From Renibacterium sp043789415 (GTDB taxonomy: Bacteria > Actinomycetota > Actinomycetes > Actinomycetales > Micrococcaceae), in contig NZ_JBDLLW010000001.1 of NCBI RefSeq assembly GCF_043789415.1, forward strand, positions 186,001 through 250,000: DNA of 64,000 nt, read 5' to 3'. Below are positions 32,997-41,374 of the stretch, piece after piece; positions within the stretch are counted from its first letter, which is position 1, and each line of letters starts with the position of its first letter. The translations under genes were made by a program, and so were the position numbers. The notes beneath the pieces are model-generated. The model made no database searches. It had not been told where the DNA came from and saw nothing but the letters and a program-made list of their open reading frames with translations.

Positions 32997-33557
32997 ATGA
33001 ACGAACAGCCCGCGCGATGGACCGAAGCAACCGTTTACCCCGATATGTGGGCCGATCCGGAGAAGGACCCACGCAATAGCGAAGGCCCTAGCCCGGACGG
33101 CGAGCTACCGACATTGCAGGATTACACGACGAGTTATCGGATGACCCTCCTGATGAAATGCGAAGGGTTGAATCCAGGGCAACTGGCTCTACGTTCGGTT
33201 CCGCCGTCGACCATGTCCCTGCTCGGTTTACTTCGCCATCTCGCCGAGGTGGAACGAGACTGGCATAACTGGATCGGGGACGAGGATCCGCTGCCTAAGC
33301 TCTACGGCAAACGCGATGCTGACTTCGATGAAGCCGCGGCCGAACAGCTTCAGGTTGACGCCGCCTATGCCGATCTGGCGAGGGAGCAGGCATCCACCGA
33401 TGCGGCCTTGGCCAAGCACCCTGATCTGAACGAGCGGGTGGGGGAGCACCAGATCGCTATTCGGGAACTCTTGGTGCACAGGATTGAGGAATACGCCAGG
33501 CATTGCGGGCACGCCGATCTCTTGCGCGAGTGCGTGGATGGCAGAGTCGGCCAATAA
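32997..33557 (+). CDS. DinB-like (DUF664) protein
   Basis: A four-helix-bundle protein of 186 residues. Core segments are MTLLMKCEGLNPGQLALRSVPPSTMSLLGLLRHLAEVERDWHNWIGDED and IAIRELLVHRIEEYARHCGHADLLRECVDGRVGQ. The metal-binding His residues characteristic of DinB are in RHLAEVERDWH and ARHCGHADLLRE. DUF664 members are often thiol-dependent (mycothiol or bacillithiol) transferases or of unknown role. The ATG at 32997 has AGGATGG upstream; 32988 is also possible. Upstream 277 bases separate it from the divergent transporter. Confidence 0.88.
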   Translation: MNEQPARWTEATVYPDMWADPEKDPRNSEGPSPDGELPTLQDYTTSYRMTLLMKCEGLNPGQLALRSVPPSTMSLLGLLRHLAEVERDWHNWIGDEDPLPKLYGKRDADFDEAAAEQLQVDAAYADLAREQASTDAALAKHPDLNERVGEHQIAIRELLVHRIEEYARHCGHADLLRECVDGRVGQ

Positions 33558-33870
33558 GAGGCCAGAAGTTCGGTCGGCTATTCGGCAGAATGCCTGGGGG
33601 CGAACCGTGAACGAGCGTTACCGGGATTAAGGGTCTGGTCCATTGCTTCCGATAGATTAGCGGAAACTCTGGCAGCGTGAAGATAGCTCAATTCCGCTGA
33701 GCACTTTTCTAAGCAAAACAGCTTTCTAGATACCGTCGGTTACCCATATCTATGCATCTTTTTAAAGGATCAATGTAAAAATCATTGACGGTAAGTGAAC
33801 TTGGGTGCAAACTAAAATTGTCATTTTATTTGACGTTCATTGAGCTATTCAAATTTGAAGGGTGCGTGTT
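33558..33870. other. AT-rich non-coding stretch before the secreted-protein gene
   Basis: No gene-like frame. Base composition changes here from GC-rich to AT-rich, marking the left edge of an accessory stretch. TTGACG (at about 33787 and 33830) occurs twice and may belong to promoters of the secreted-protein gene; no clean -10 can be fixed. Confidence 0.4.
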
Positions 33871-34629
33871 ATGCTTTTTGTAATCCACCGTCCTCGCTCA
33901 AAGCCTCGACGTCGTTCACTCGCTATTGCTCTCACCGCAATGATTTCAGCGGTCATGGTCCTACCGATTGTCGCTATACCCGCAAACGCCGCCGCCACTG
34001 GGAATCATGTCCCTGGACCAGGTGGCAAAGAAGCGTATTTTACCGCTGGCTACAAGACAGTACCAGGGGCATCTTCGGAAAGTGCTATTACGGTACATAA
34101 CCCTTATTCTGATTTCTGCTATGACGCTAGCGCTTATCAGAAAGGGAACGCCTATAATAGCGTTGTAAATTTCTCCAATAACTACTTTCTCACGCTATAT
34201 CAGGATTCGTTATGCTTGGTTCCCTCTGAAAGCATTTCCGCTTCAAAAGGCGATCAAATCTCAACCCAGCGGAGCTTCCGAGCGGTAAAATTTACCCAGA
34301 AACCTCAGGTAGTCCTTCCGCTCGTTGACCTCGGACTTCAGCCGACCCTCAACCGATCAACAGCAACCGTTAAAGTTATTATCAACTTTCTAGTGCTGAC
34401 TTTGACTAAGCCCGTATTCAACGACTGCATACAGGTTTCCCAGAATCGTTTTTCAAACGATAACCCGAATCTCGGAGCCACGGCGGTTCTTGTAACCACG
34501 GTCGGGACGGGAATATTAACTGCATATACCGATAAAAACTGTGGAAAACCCATGAGTACCGTTCCACTACAAGGACTCAGCGCCATCTCATCGGAAGCTA
34601 CTATTCTCTCTATTAAATTCCGCCCTTAA
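33871..34629 (+). CDS. Secreted protein with two repeated beta-rich units, unknown function
   Basis: A 252-residue exported protein. A basic N-terminus (RPRSKPRRR), a hydrophobic core and AIPANAA give a signal peptide cut after ANA. The mature part repeats itself: unit 1 has FCYDASA ... FLTLYQDSLC ... FRAVKF, unit 2 has DCIQVSQ ... ILTAYTDKNC ... ILSIKF. Each unit holds one Cys pair placed alike, so each may close one disulfide. The pattern of an aromatic, a short turn and a final strand recalls beta/gamma-crystallin-like units as in I36 protease inhibitors; this is only an analogy. AT-rich codon use differs from surrounding genes. Start at ATG 33871, with GAAGGG upstream. Confidence 0.8.
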   Translation: MLFVIHRPRSKPRRRSLAIALTAMISAVMVLPIVAIPANAAATGNHVPGPGGKEAYFTAGYKTVPGASSESAITVHNPYSDFCYDASAYQKGNAYNSVVNFSNNYFLTLYQDSLCLVPSESISASKGDQISTQRSFRAVKFTQKPQVVLPLVDLGLQPTLNRSTATVKVIINFLVLTLTKPVFNDCIQVSQNRFSNDNPNLGATAVLVTTVGTGILTAYTDKNCGKPMSTVPLQGLSAISSEATILSIKFRP

Positions 34630-34663
34630 TCAGTCGAGTGCTCTGAATATCTCGACCTAATCT

Positions 34664-34708
34664 TCGGTGTTGGGGGCCGTCACATGATCTGACGGCCCCC
34701 AACACCGA
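34664..34708 (+). terminator. Strong terminator after the secreted-protein gene
   Basis: Perfect 19-base arms (TCGGTGTTGGGGGCCGTCA and complement) with a 7-base loop. It lies 35 bases after the stop and is one of the longest stems in the window. Confidence 0.88.
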
Positions 34709-35297
34709 GGTATCTGGTATACGGTCCTGAGCCCTTCCAGCTGCCCTGAAACAAAGCATATTTCCAGCAGTCTCTTCAACCTGGCCAACAAGCCAAGAAT
34801 GCCGCATAGTAAGACCAAGAAGGTAATTCAGATAATTTCAGGAGATCAGCGATCTAGCTTACGGAAAAAAAATATCCTTAATCAGTTTTGTATTATTTGA
34901 TTTAATGAGCATCTCGACTGGACCCTTAACGCGTGTCATGTTTTGAGTCGCTCCTGACCGAGCTGGTACGCAACCGCAGTCTGGCCTGCGGACCCGGCAG
35001 GAGAGGGCAGGATGCCACGACGGTCGGGGATGGCTCGGTGTTGGGCTCGATTTATGCACCGCCATCTTGTCCTTGCCCGGAATGCGGAACTTCCTTGATG
35101 GATGAGTCCGTGATTTCGCCACATTATTAAATGACGGAGCTGCTCAGTTGCGCGCCATTCTTGCAGTGAGCAGTGTTCCTGGGTTGACGATTACTCAACA
35201 TTTTCTCAAGCTGAATGCCTTCGAGAACATCCCTCGGGAATCACTACTGCAAGCCGCTCTAAACCTTGGAGAGAAGAAGCCTCCGCGAATTCTCAGC
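34709..35297. other. Non-coding stretch with coding debris
   Basis: No intact gene. From 34930 to 35130 GC content is high and frames are long but no family is seen. At 35107-35308 one frame reads as protein-like (VRDFATLLNDGAAQLRAIL and LKLNAFENIPRESLLQAAL) but has no start codon. These look like scrambled gene remains next to the MarR gene. Confidence 0.4.
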
Positions 35298-35771
35298 TCA
35301 ACGACGTGAGTGATAATGCACGGGCAAGTCTTCACCAAGTTCAGCGAGCACGCGGTGCATCAACTGAGAGGCTGATTGCAGCACTTCAGAATCAACATCT
35401 TCCAACAGCTGGTCAATCACGGCATTCACGGCCAAGCCGGCTTCACGAGCCACCACTCTGCCCTTAGACGTCAGACTGATGGTATAGCTACGCCCATCGC
35501 GGGCATCAACTCGTCGCTCGATGAGTTCATCAGCCTTCAGGCGACGAAGAATATTACTGAGCCCTCCGGTAGTAAGCAGCAATCTGGAAGAGAGTTCTCC
35601 GGGCCGGATCCCGCCCTCTTTATGACTCATCAGCGCACCGAGGACATCCAGTTCAGCACTCGAGAGCCCATGCGGATTCAGTGCATTAGCAATGGGCCGT
35701 TCCATCAGAGCTTGCAATCTCGCGGTGTGCTGAGCCAGGGAGAGGGCTGCCACTTCACGCATCTCATTCAT
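35298..35771 (-). CDS. MarR-family transcriptional regulator
   Basis: A 157-residue winged-helix regulator: LSSAELDVLGALMSHKEGGIRPGELSSRLLLTTGGLSNILRRLKADELIERRVDARDGRSYTISLTSKG is the DNA-binding region (about 36-106), with dimer helices at both ends. Starts at 35771 and 35762 are equivalent. It is divergent from a short open frame and an NTF2-like gene. The gap has a direct repeat of TACTTTC/TACCTTTC type rather than an obvious palindrome; a binding site is not certain. Confidence 0.88.
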   Translation of the reverse strand: MNEMREVAALSLAQHTARLQALMERPIANALNPHGLSSAELDVLGALMSHKEGGIRPGELSSRLLLTTGGLSNILRRLKADELIERRVDARDGRSYTISLTSKGRVVAREAGLAVNAVIDQLLEDVDSEVLQSASQLMHRVLAELGEDLPVHYHSRR

Positions 35772-35833
35772 AGGACTACTTTATGTCAAATTACTTTCAT
35801 GATACCTTTCGTAAAAGATACTTAGGAGATGAA

Positions 35834-35899
35834 ATGATGACAACTATCGAGAATGCAAGAATTTTTAACGGCTCATCCGCAGAGGAGCAGATCCAATGA
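35834..35899 (+). CDS. 21-codon open frame resembling an amidohydrolase N-terminus; coupled to the next gene
   Basis: AGGAG lies 5 bases before ATG ATG at 35834, and the 21 residues MMTTIENARIFNGSSAEEQI plus Q resemble the start of imidazolonepropionase-type amidohydrolases (T-I-x-NARIF-G). The stop overlaps the next ATG (ATGA at 35896). It is either a leader peptide that couples translation of the downstream gene or the leftover front of a deleted amidohydrolase. Expression is plausible but function is not shown. Confidence 0.5.
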   Translation: MMTTIENARIFNGSSAEEQIQ

Positions 35900-36513
35900 G
35901 CCGCAGTGATGAAATCACCGAGATCAGCCAACTCATCCTGCACGAGAGGCAGGGACGGGACCGTGGTTGGTGGCAGCAGATGCGCGAAGCCTTCGCCCTT
36001 GATTCAGCGGTCAAGATCTCTTGGTACAGGGGAGACGGTCCCGGTTTCGTCACCAGCTCGGAACGCATGAGCGGCGCGGGGGACACCGCCGTTCACCGGC
36101 TCTCTCCTCCATCCATCCACCTGAAGGGTGCTCGCGCGATCGCGGAACTATCCTGCGGAGTCGAGCTCCAAGTGGAGATCCATGGTATTCCAGCGCATTT
36201 AATCTCCTACGCTCGACTGAACTATCGCCTGCATCAAGAAGCCGCCGGGTGGAAGGTGGTTCAATTCGATGCGATTTACGAACGTGACACCCTCACTCCA
36301 GCATTTCCGGGGGATCAACTGCAGATCGACAAAGCAGAAGCAACCAAGTACCGGCCCAGCTACGCCCTACTGGCCTACTATCTCCGGAGCCAGGGATACG
36401 ACGTGAAGGATGATCTACTGGGCGACGACGAGCCGCAGCGAGTGGAACTCTTCTACGACGAACTCCGAGAGTGGTTAGAAGCAGAACCCCAGAGCGCCCA
36501 CTCGAACCTGTAG
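35896..36513 (+). CDS. NTF2-like (SnoaL_4-type) protein
   Basis: A 205-residue cone-fold protein: SRSDEITEISQLILHERQGRDRGWWQQMREAFALDSAVKISWYRGDGPGFVTSSERM is typical of the SnoaL_4 subfamily, and ARLNYRLHQEAAGWKVVQFDAIYERDTLTPAFPGD forms the later strands. A C-terminal extension of about 60 residues with YRPSYALLAYYLRSQGYDV is helical and seen in relatives. It probably binds a small hydrophobic ligand. Translation is coupled to the 21-codon frame upstream. The divergent MarR regulator is its likely controller. Confidence 0.85.
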   Translation: MSRSDEITEISQLILHERQGRDRGWWQQMREAFALDSAVKISWYRGDGPGFVTSSERMSGAGDTAVHRLSPPSIHLKGARAIAELSCGVELQVEIHGIPAHLISYARLNYRLHQEAAGWKVVQFDAIYERDTLTPAFPGDQLQIDKAEATKYRPSYALLAYYLRSQGYDVKDDLLGDDEPQRVELFYDELREWLEAEPQSAHSNL

Positions 36514-36647
36514 CTGCCAGGCCTCCTGGCCGACTGAGATCCCGAGAAAAACCCTTTGATCGCAGGGCGGAAATTGCCTTTGAACGAGACGGCTATCCCG
36601 GTTCAATCCCAAGGAATTAACACTATGCGCCATCGACAGCAACTCCC

Positions 36648-37178
36648 TCAGCTTGAGGTCTGACGATTCCTGGAAGATCGCGGGACCGGGTCAGGTGACC
36701 ATTCTCCGCCCTCGCGAATGGCACTAGTGATTCCTCGACAGATAGAGAATAGCTGACTGCTTTGCTCCTTTGTCAGAGCATTGAAAACTATACTTCTGAC
36801 CAGTTGAACATGCCCGGGAGTGGCGTCAGAAACGATCTGATGCCCTTGGACTGTCAGCGTGGCGCGAGTGATCCTACCATCCTCCGAGTCAATGGATCGA
36901 ACCACCCACCCAGGCTTCTCTAGTCGAGTTATTGATCGAGACAGTCTGGAGAGAGTGCTATTGGCGTACTCCGCGAGGTCGCTGAGTCGAAGCGTGCTCA
37001 ATGGAGCTTTAGAAAGTGCGAACATCACCCCGTAGTCAAAATGACTTAGCTCTGAGTCTCGCTGAAGCTGAGCGTCAAGCGTTGCTGGCAACCACTCCAA
37101 GAGGGTGGCCAACGCAGACCACACTCGAAGTTCTTCTCGATCAAACTCAGTCAATCTTTCCTGTGCATCCATGACCAT
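36648..37178 (-). CDS. MarR-family transcriptional regulator
   Basis: A 176-residue winged-helix protein: SHFDYGVMFALSKAPLSTLRLSDLAEYANSTLSRLSRSITRLEKPGWVVRSIDSEDGRITRATLTVQGHQI is the DNA-binding region, preceded by a helix ELRVWSALATLLEWLPATLDAQLQRD. The start is at 37178 or 37172. Two near-identical ACTTGC-N4-GCAAGT palindromes lie between it and the divergent SDR gene, so it probably represses both. The inducer is unknown. Confidence 0.9.
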   Translation of the reverse strand: MVMDAQERLTEFDREELRVWSALATLLEWLPATLDAQLQRDSELSHFDYGVMFALSKAPLSTLRLSDLAEYANSTLSRLSRSITRLEKPGWVVRSIDSEDGRITRATLTVQGHQIVSDATPGHVQLVRSIVFNALTKEQSSQLFSICRGITSAIREGGEWSPDPVPRSSRNRQTSS

Positions 37179-37191
37179 AGCCTAGCCGATT

Positions 37192-37207
37192 ACTTGCCTA
37201 AGCAAGT
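37192..37207. promoter_or_regulatory. MarR operator 1: ACTTGC-N4-GCAAGT
   Basis: A perfect 6-base-arm palindrome with a CTAA spacer, 13 bases upstream of the MarR start. The second copy has its centre 32 bases away. Confidence 0.85.
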
Positions 37208-37223
37208 GATTTAATCTAAAATT

Positions 37224-37239
37224 ACTTGCTCAAGCAAGT
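37224..37239. promoter_or_regulatory. MarR operator 2: ACTTGC-N4-GCAAGT
   Basis: The same arms with spacer TCAA, 36 bases before the SDR start. Both sites share one helical face (32 bases between centres), as expected for two MarR dimers on a divergent promoter. Confidence 0.85.
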
Positions 37240-37275
37240 TAATGGCTGCCTGAGCAGCGGATAAGGACATGAAGC

Positions 37276-38061
37276 ATGGATCTCAACCTCGCCCAGAAGA
37301 AGGTTTTCATTACAGGCTCAACGCAGGGGATTGGCTATGCAGTGGCGGAGAAGCTCCTCTCCGAAGGTGCCTCGGTTGTCATCAACGGGCGCACCCAGCT
37401 AAGCGTTGAGAAGGCGATTGAGCGCCTACGGATGACAATTCCAGATGCTGATCTCAGCGGAATCGCCGCTGATTTCTCGAAGAGCGAGGAGGCCGCTTCG
37501 TTACTGGAAAAACTTCAAGAAGTAGATGTCTTGATCAACAATGTCGGCCTGTTCGGTCTCGGAGAATTCACCGACCTTAGCGACGATGAGTGGATGCGTT
37601 ACTTTGAAGTCAACGTTCTCGCCGGCGTCCGACTTTCCCGCCAGCTGCTCCCAGCCATGTTGAAAAGGGGATGGGGGCGCATTATTTTTATCGGGACCGA
37701 ATCAGCAGTCGATGTACCCGCCAATATGATTCACTATGGAGCCACCAAGGCAGCAGCTCTCGCAGTCAGCAACGGCCTTGCGAAACTCACCCGCGGCACC
37801 GCGGTAACCGTCAATACCGTGCTCGGCGGACCAACTTATTCCGATGGCGTCGCCGAAACGGTCGAGAAGATCGCAGCAGCGCAGTCGACGTCAGTGGAGG
37901 AGTTAAAGGAGGCACTCGTGCGCCATACCTCACTCATTCAGCGCTTCCTCGATCCATCGGAGGTCGCTCATCTCGTGACGTACTTGGCAAGTCCGCTCGC
38001 CTCGGCCACCAATGGGGCCGCATTGCGAGCAGATGGAGGGGTCCTCCCGACCATCCTCTGA
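37276..38061 (+). CDS. Classical SDR oxidoreductase
   Basis: A 261-residue classical short-chain dehydrogenase/reductase. ITGSTQGIGYAVAEKLL (13-29) binds the dinucleotide, NNVGLFG is the NNAG-like motif with Val in place of Ala, and YGATKAAALAVSNGLAK has the catalytic Tyr-x3-Lys, with Ser before it in FIGTESAVDV. The C-terminus GAALRADGGVL matches the family. Regulation by the divergent MarR through twin operators is likely. Substrate unknown; a link to aromatic or electrophile stress would suit MarR. Confidence 0.92.
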   Translation: MDLNLAQKKVFITGSTQGIGYAVAEKLLSEGASVVINGRTQLSVEKAIERLRMTIPDADLSGIAADFSKSEEAASLLEKLQEVDVLINNVGLFGLGEFTDLSDDEWMRYFEVNVLAGVRLSRQLLPAMLKRGWGRIIFIGTESAVDVPANMIHYGATKAAALAVSNGLAKLTRGTAVTVNTVLGGPTYSDGVAETVEKIAAAQSTSVEELKEALVRHTSLIQRFLDPSEVAHLVTYLASPLASATNGAALRADGGVLPTIL

Positions 38062-38253
38062 GCCACTTGGTGGTGGCGTCAGAATTCCCTGAGCGCTATT
38101 ACAGGCAATGTTTCGCCATCGGCTCGCGAATTGTTGTGGATGCTCAATACTTACCCGCTACTGATTGCCGGGCTGGTAATCTCGATGGATTATTTAGCCG
38201 ATCATGAATGTAACCTATTCCAGTCATTTTATCAGGATCCCTAGACTAGAAAA

Positions 38254-38940
38254 CTAGTTTATTGATTTCCGCTTGAAGCGACTCAATACTTGATCGAAGA
38301 AGAAATAAATATAACCTAGAATGAGGAACAGCAAGCCTACAAGCGCAATATTCAACACTGTTTGAGGCCAACCAAGGACATCTGCATCGACAATAGGATA
38401 GGGGAACCAGTTGATCGTAATTCCGCGCCATACCGTGTACGCCAAGTAAATTATCGGGATAATTAGAAGTGCCGGAACATTCGCGAGCCGATTCAATCTT
38501 CTCGACGAAAAAAGGAGCCAACCAAGCATCACCATTAGAGGGCCAATGATATGTACTGCAGGATCGCTAATGACTCCCAAGCCTTGCGGTGGTTGATGCC
38601 CCGGAACGTAATTGAGTATAAAATTCTGGATAAACCACACCACTGTTGCGCTGACAACAGAAAACAGTCTCAAGGATGGCCAGAGCCGACCCCCTTTTCT
38701 CATCGGATGCAAAGTGAGCATAGCAGAGATAATCACCATCAGCCATGCGTTAATATTAGTAAAGTACCCAATGTAATTTCCCAAAGAGAATAAAGGATTC
38801 TGACCGAATTCCGCGCTCGAAAATGTTTCGATTAGGCCTAAGATGGCGCCAGTTAGTGCGACAACAAATGTTGAAAAATACCAGATTCGTGGGAGCAAAA
38901 GTTGTGTCTCACTTTCGGCATTGGTTCGGTAACTCGTCAT
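38254..38940 (-). CDS. Pr6Pr-family membrane protein
   Basis: A 228-residue protein with six predicted membrane helices. The sequences FSLGNYIGYFTNINAWLMVIIS, LYxNFVPG-like FILNYVPGHQPPQGLGVISDPAVHIIGPLMVMLGWL and ITINWFPYPIVD fit the actinobacterial Pr6Pr/FAR-17a-like group, whose role is unknown. AT content is above that of nearby core genes. It is convergent with the SDR gene; the 192-base gap between their stops shows no feature. Confidence 0.85.
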   Translation of the reverse strand: MTSYRTNAESETQLLLPRIWYFSTFVVALTGAILGLIETFSSAEFGQNPLFSLGNYIGYFTNINAWLMVIISAMLTLHPMRKGGRLWPSLRLFSVVSATVVWFIQNFILNYVPGHQPPQGLGVISDPAVHIIGPLMVMLGWLLFSSRRLNRLANVPALLIIPIIYLAYTVWRGITINWFPYPIVDADVLGWPQTVLNIALVGLLFLILGYIYFFFDQVLSRFKRKSIN

Positions 38941-38986
38941 AATATTCCCTTACTACTGCGGTGTAACTCAGAAATTGAAAACTTGA

Positions 38987-39472
38987 ATGCTCCAGCAACA
39001 CCCGGAAGGGTACAGCTTAGCTGTATTGTTGATCCTGGGTTTAGCTGATCCCGGATTGAACTATAGCGAACGACCTGCAAGTATTAGCGACAGAGGTAGT
39101 CGCAGCACTCGCGACAGCAGTGTCTACGGCAATGCATTCGGTGGTGACACCGTACTGGGGATACCGGAATTTGCTCGGCTACCCGCCGATGCAGGTGAAA
39201 ACACCAGAGATCAAGTGACTGAGCGGCTTATCCCCGTCATTCGAGACCTTTGGGAGCGCTATCCAGTGCTGTCTCAGCCAGGTTCGGAGCTGTCAGGCGG
39301 GGCAGCGCATGCCGAACACACCATTCGAGTCACGCTCGAGGAGGTTGACAACGTGGCCCAGTTCGACGTCCTCAAGCGCGCGGGGGAGAGGCTTCTCAGC
39401 ATGCAGGCTTCGGGCACCTGGAATCAAGCAGCGGGAATCAACCAGAAAAGCCCCTGGAAGATCTGCAATTAA
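38987..39472 (+). CDS. Hypothetical protein, probably degraded
   Basis: An open frame of 161 codons, but only the middle part (about 60-140, LPADAGENTRDQVTERLIPVIRDLWERYPVL and VRVTLEEVDNVAQFDVLKRAG-like) reads as protein. The first 55 codons are low in quality and another frame over 39060-39200 (LATEVVAALATAVSTAMHSV) is more protein-like there, so a frameshift is possible. No ribosome site is evident. I do not recognise a family. Confidence 0.35.
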   Translation: MLQQHPEGYSLAVLLILGLADPGLNYSERPASISDRGSRSTRDSSVYGNAFGGDTVLGIPEFARLPADAGENTRDQVTERLIPVIRDLWERYPVLSQPGSELSGGAAHAEHTIRVTLEEVDNVAQFDVLKRAGERLLSMQASGTWNQAAGINQKSPWKICN

Positions 39473-39497
39473 ACACCAACCATCAGGAGAGAACATC

Positions 39498-39689
39498 ATG
39501 ACTCAGCAGTGGAACTACAAAGTGCTGACCTACAAACTCACCATGAAAGGCTTCGACTACAAGCAAATCGAACAGGATCTCGATGGCTTGGGGCAAGAGG
39601 GCTGGGAGGCTTTCAGCACCCTCGCACCCAGCTTCGGCGCCGGCCAAGCAATAGAACTTGCCGTCATGCTGAAGAAGGTCTCCGGATAG
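39498..39689 (+). CDS. DUF4177 domain protein
   Basis: A 63-residue protein beginning MTQQWNYKVLTYKLTMKG and containing LDGLGQEGWEAFSTLAP and IELAVMLKKV, the DUF4177 pattern of a strand, a helix with the LN-LG-EGWE motif, and two strands. Function unknown; members are widespread small proteins. AGGAG is 8 bases before the ATG. It follows the weak upstream frame and stands alone. Confidence 0.88.
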   Translation: MTQQWNYKVLTYKLTMKGFDYKQIEQDLDGLGQEGWEAFSTLAPSFGAGQAIELAVMLKKVSG

Positions 39690-39997
39690 CCGCCCTTGCC
39701 TCCCAGATCTTGACCGCGCGGAAGCGTCGAGCAGCAAGAGCGCCGGGCATTACCAAGTGCAGAACTTCTCCCGAGCACTATCGTCGGAGAATTTCAGTGG
39801 GGAACTGATTAATCTTCGTACTGGAGGGTCGCTGGAGCGGATATGGTGCACGACTAGCGTTCTCGAGGATGGGTTACCGCGGGTTGTGATCTGCGGCGAT
39901 ATGGACTTTTGGACGATGCTCTCAAGATAAGACCCTGCCCTCGGGATCAAGAGAGCACCGCCCAAAAGGCTAGACTGTCTCTACTCGCCAAGGTGGT
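39690..39997. other. Gap with a 57-residue open frame at 39757-39930
   Basis: On the plus strand a GTG at 39757 opens 57 codons (ALSSENFSGELINLR, SLERIWCTTSVLEDGLP, VVICGDMDFWTMLSR), and the frame is open for at least 25 codons further upstream. The residue mix looks real, but there is no ribosome site and it overlaps nothing known. It is either a small gene or the C-terminal end of a lost one. Confidence 0.4.
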
Positions 39998-41146
39998 TTA
40001 GAAGTATTTGACAAAACCGACAGACGATACGGTTTTGTATCCGGTTGGAGCTCCGGGTACTTGGGTTTGAAGTACATCGCATCTGCCCGAATCGGCTGGC
40101 TTGAGCTTAGGAATGATATCGGCGGAGATTGATATTTTTCCGTCAGGATTGTCTTTTTTATTCCCTTTCCCTATCCAGGCACCACGTGGGTCACCACCGG
40201 AAATAGAAACTTTCCATCTCTCAGGAACCTCGCCGTTAGCTAACCTGCACACTATGGGTTTCGACAATGATGAATCTGCGATAACAGTAGTTACAGGAAC
40301 ACGCGAGTTGATGGTGGTCGGGATGAGGTCAAAAAGATGCGGATCTAAAATCATTTGCTTATACTGAACCACGTCCTGAAAGGCCTGAACCGGATTTAAC
40401 GGGTCAGCGCAATAAGGTTCCTCTTCAGTCGCGTTTACCCAAGAAGCCACCGCGACAACGTTGCCTTTCGCATCAACTAGCGGACCACCTGAATCACCAG
40501 AACAGGCAGAGTCTTGACTTGCCACTCGTTCGGGTTGAAAACATTCCATTCCGCCCGGTATTTTTTGAAGCATCTTTGCCGAGCAGGTAGTCGAATCTAT
40601 ATTGCGCAGCTTCAAAGTCTTGAGAGGGTCACTGAGTGCAGGCGAGTCGCCTTGTGTGACGCCATGCCCGAATGCCTGATAAATTGCCCCTACTTTCATA
40701 GGGGTATCACTGATCTGCGCCACTGAAACACCCTCGACCGGGCGTTCTAGTCGCAGGACCGCCATATCGTCTTGGACAGTCTGTTGATTTCCTTCATTCA
40801 GAATCTTATAATTGGGTAGATGAACAATCCCGGTAATTCCGTAAGGATTCTGATCTGACCAGGATTTTAATTGGGCGATACTTCTGTCTCCGACACTTAT
40901 ATACTTTGGGTTCTTGTCATCGACGCAATGCGCGGCAGTTAGCACTCTATCGGAAGCCACTAGTACGCCACCGCAATCATAACCGCCATCATTTTCTGCT
41001 TTAAAGAGGCCGGCGAAAGCAGGCATTTGTCCTGCTTCGGCAACAGTTCCGCCTCTCACTGCGTAAGCCGGGGAAGCAAAAGTGAAACAAGCACTTACGG
41101 TAAATAACGAAATAGATAATAATGCTAAAAGTCTTAAAGATTTCAT
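39998..41146 (-). CDS. Secreted trypsin-like serine protease (S1) with C-terminal extension
   Basis: A 382-residue exported protease. The signal peptide ends at AYA (29). The S1 domain spans about 30-265 with the triad H73 (TAAHC), D127 (QDDMAVLRL) and S219 (GDSGGP). Cysteines at 58 and 74 fit the conserved histidine-loop disulfide; more pairs are probable. The activation site is not a typical IVGG (RGGTV), so it may be made active or cut after VRG. About 110 extra residues, with two Cys (near 302 and 358), follow and may dock or inhibit. AT-rich codons suggest recent transfer. Substrates would be extracellular proteins. Confidence 0.92.
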   Translation of the reverse strand: MKSLRLLALLSISLFTVSACFTFASPAYAVRGGTVAEAGQMPAFAGLFKAENDGGYDCGGVLVASDRVLTAAHCVDDKNPKYISVGDRSIAQLKSWSDQNPYGITGIVHLPNYKILNEGNQQTVQDDMAVLRLERPVEGVSVAQISDTPMKVGAIYQAFGHGVTQGDSPALSDPLKTLKLRNIDSTTCSAKMLQKIPGGMECFQPERVASQDSACSGDSGGPLVDAKGNVVAVASWVNATEEEPYCADPLNPVQAFQDVVQYKQMILDPHLFDLIPTTINSRVPVTTVIADSSLSKPIVCRLANGEVPERWKVSISGGDPRGAWIGKGNKKDNPDGKISISADIIPKLKPADSGRCDVLQTQVPGAPTGYKTVSSVGFVKYF

Positions 41147-41374
41147 TAAAATAGCTCCAGTATTCGATTAACATTTAAAACTAGTAGTAAATACTATGAT
41201 TCTAGGTGAAAATAATGTAGGGTAACCCAGGAAAAATATCTGGCGCATCAGGTTGATGAAAATGTAAATTGATAAGAGCATTCAACTGCTCCTATGAACC
41301 GTGCCACGGCCACTAATATGTTCATCAAATAATGCCTGGCTTACATCTCGGCGAATCTTTTGAGCAGAGACAGA

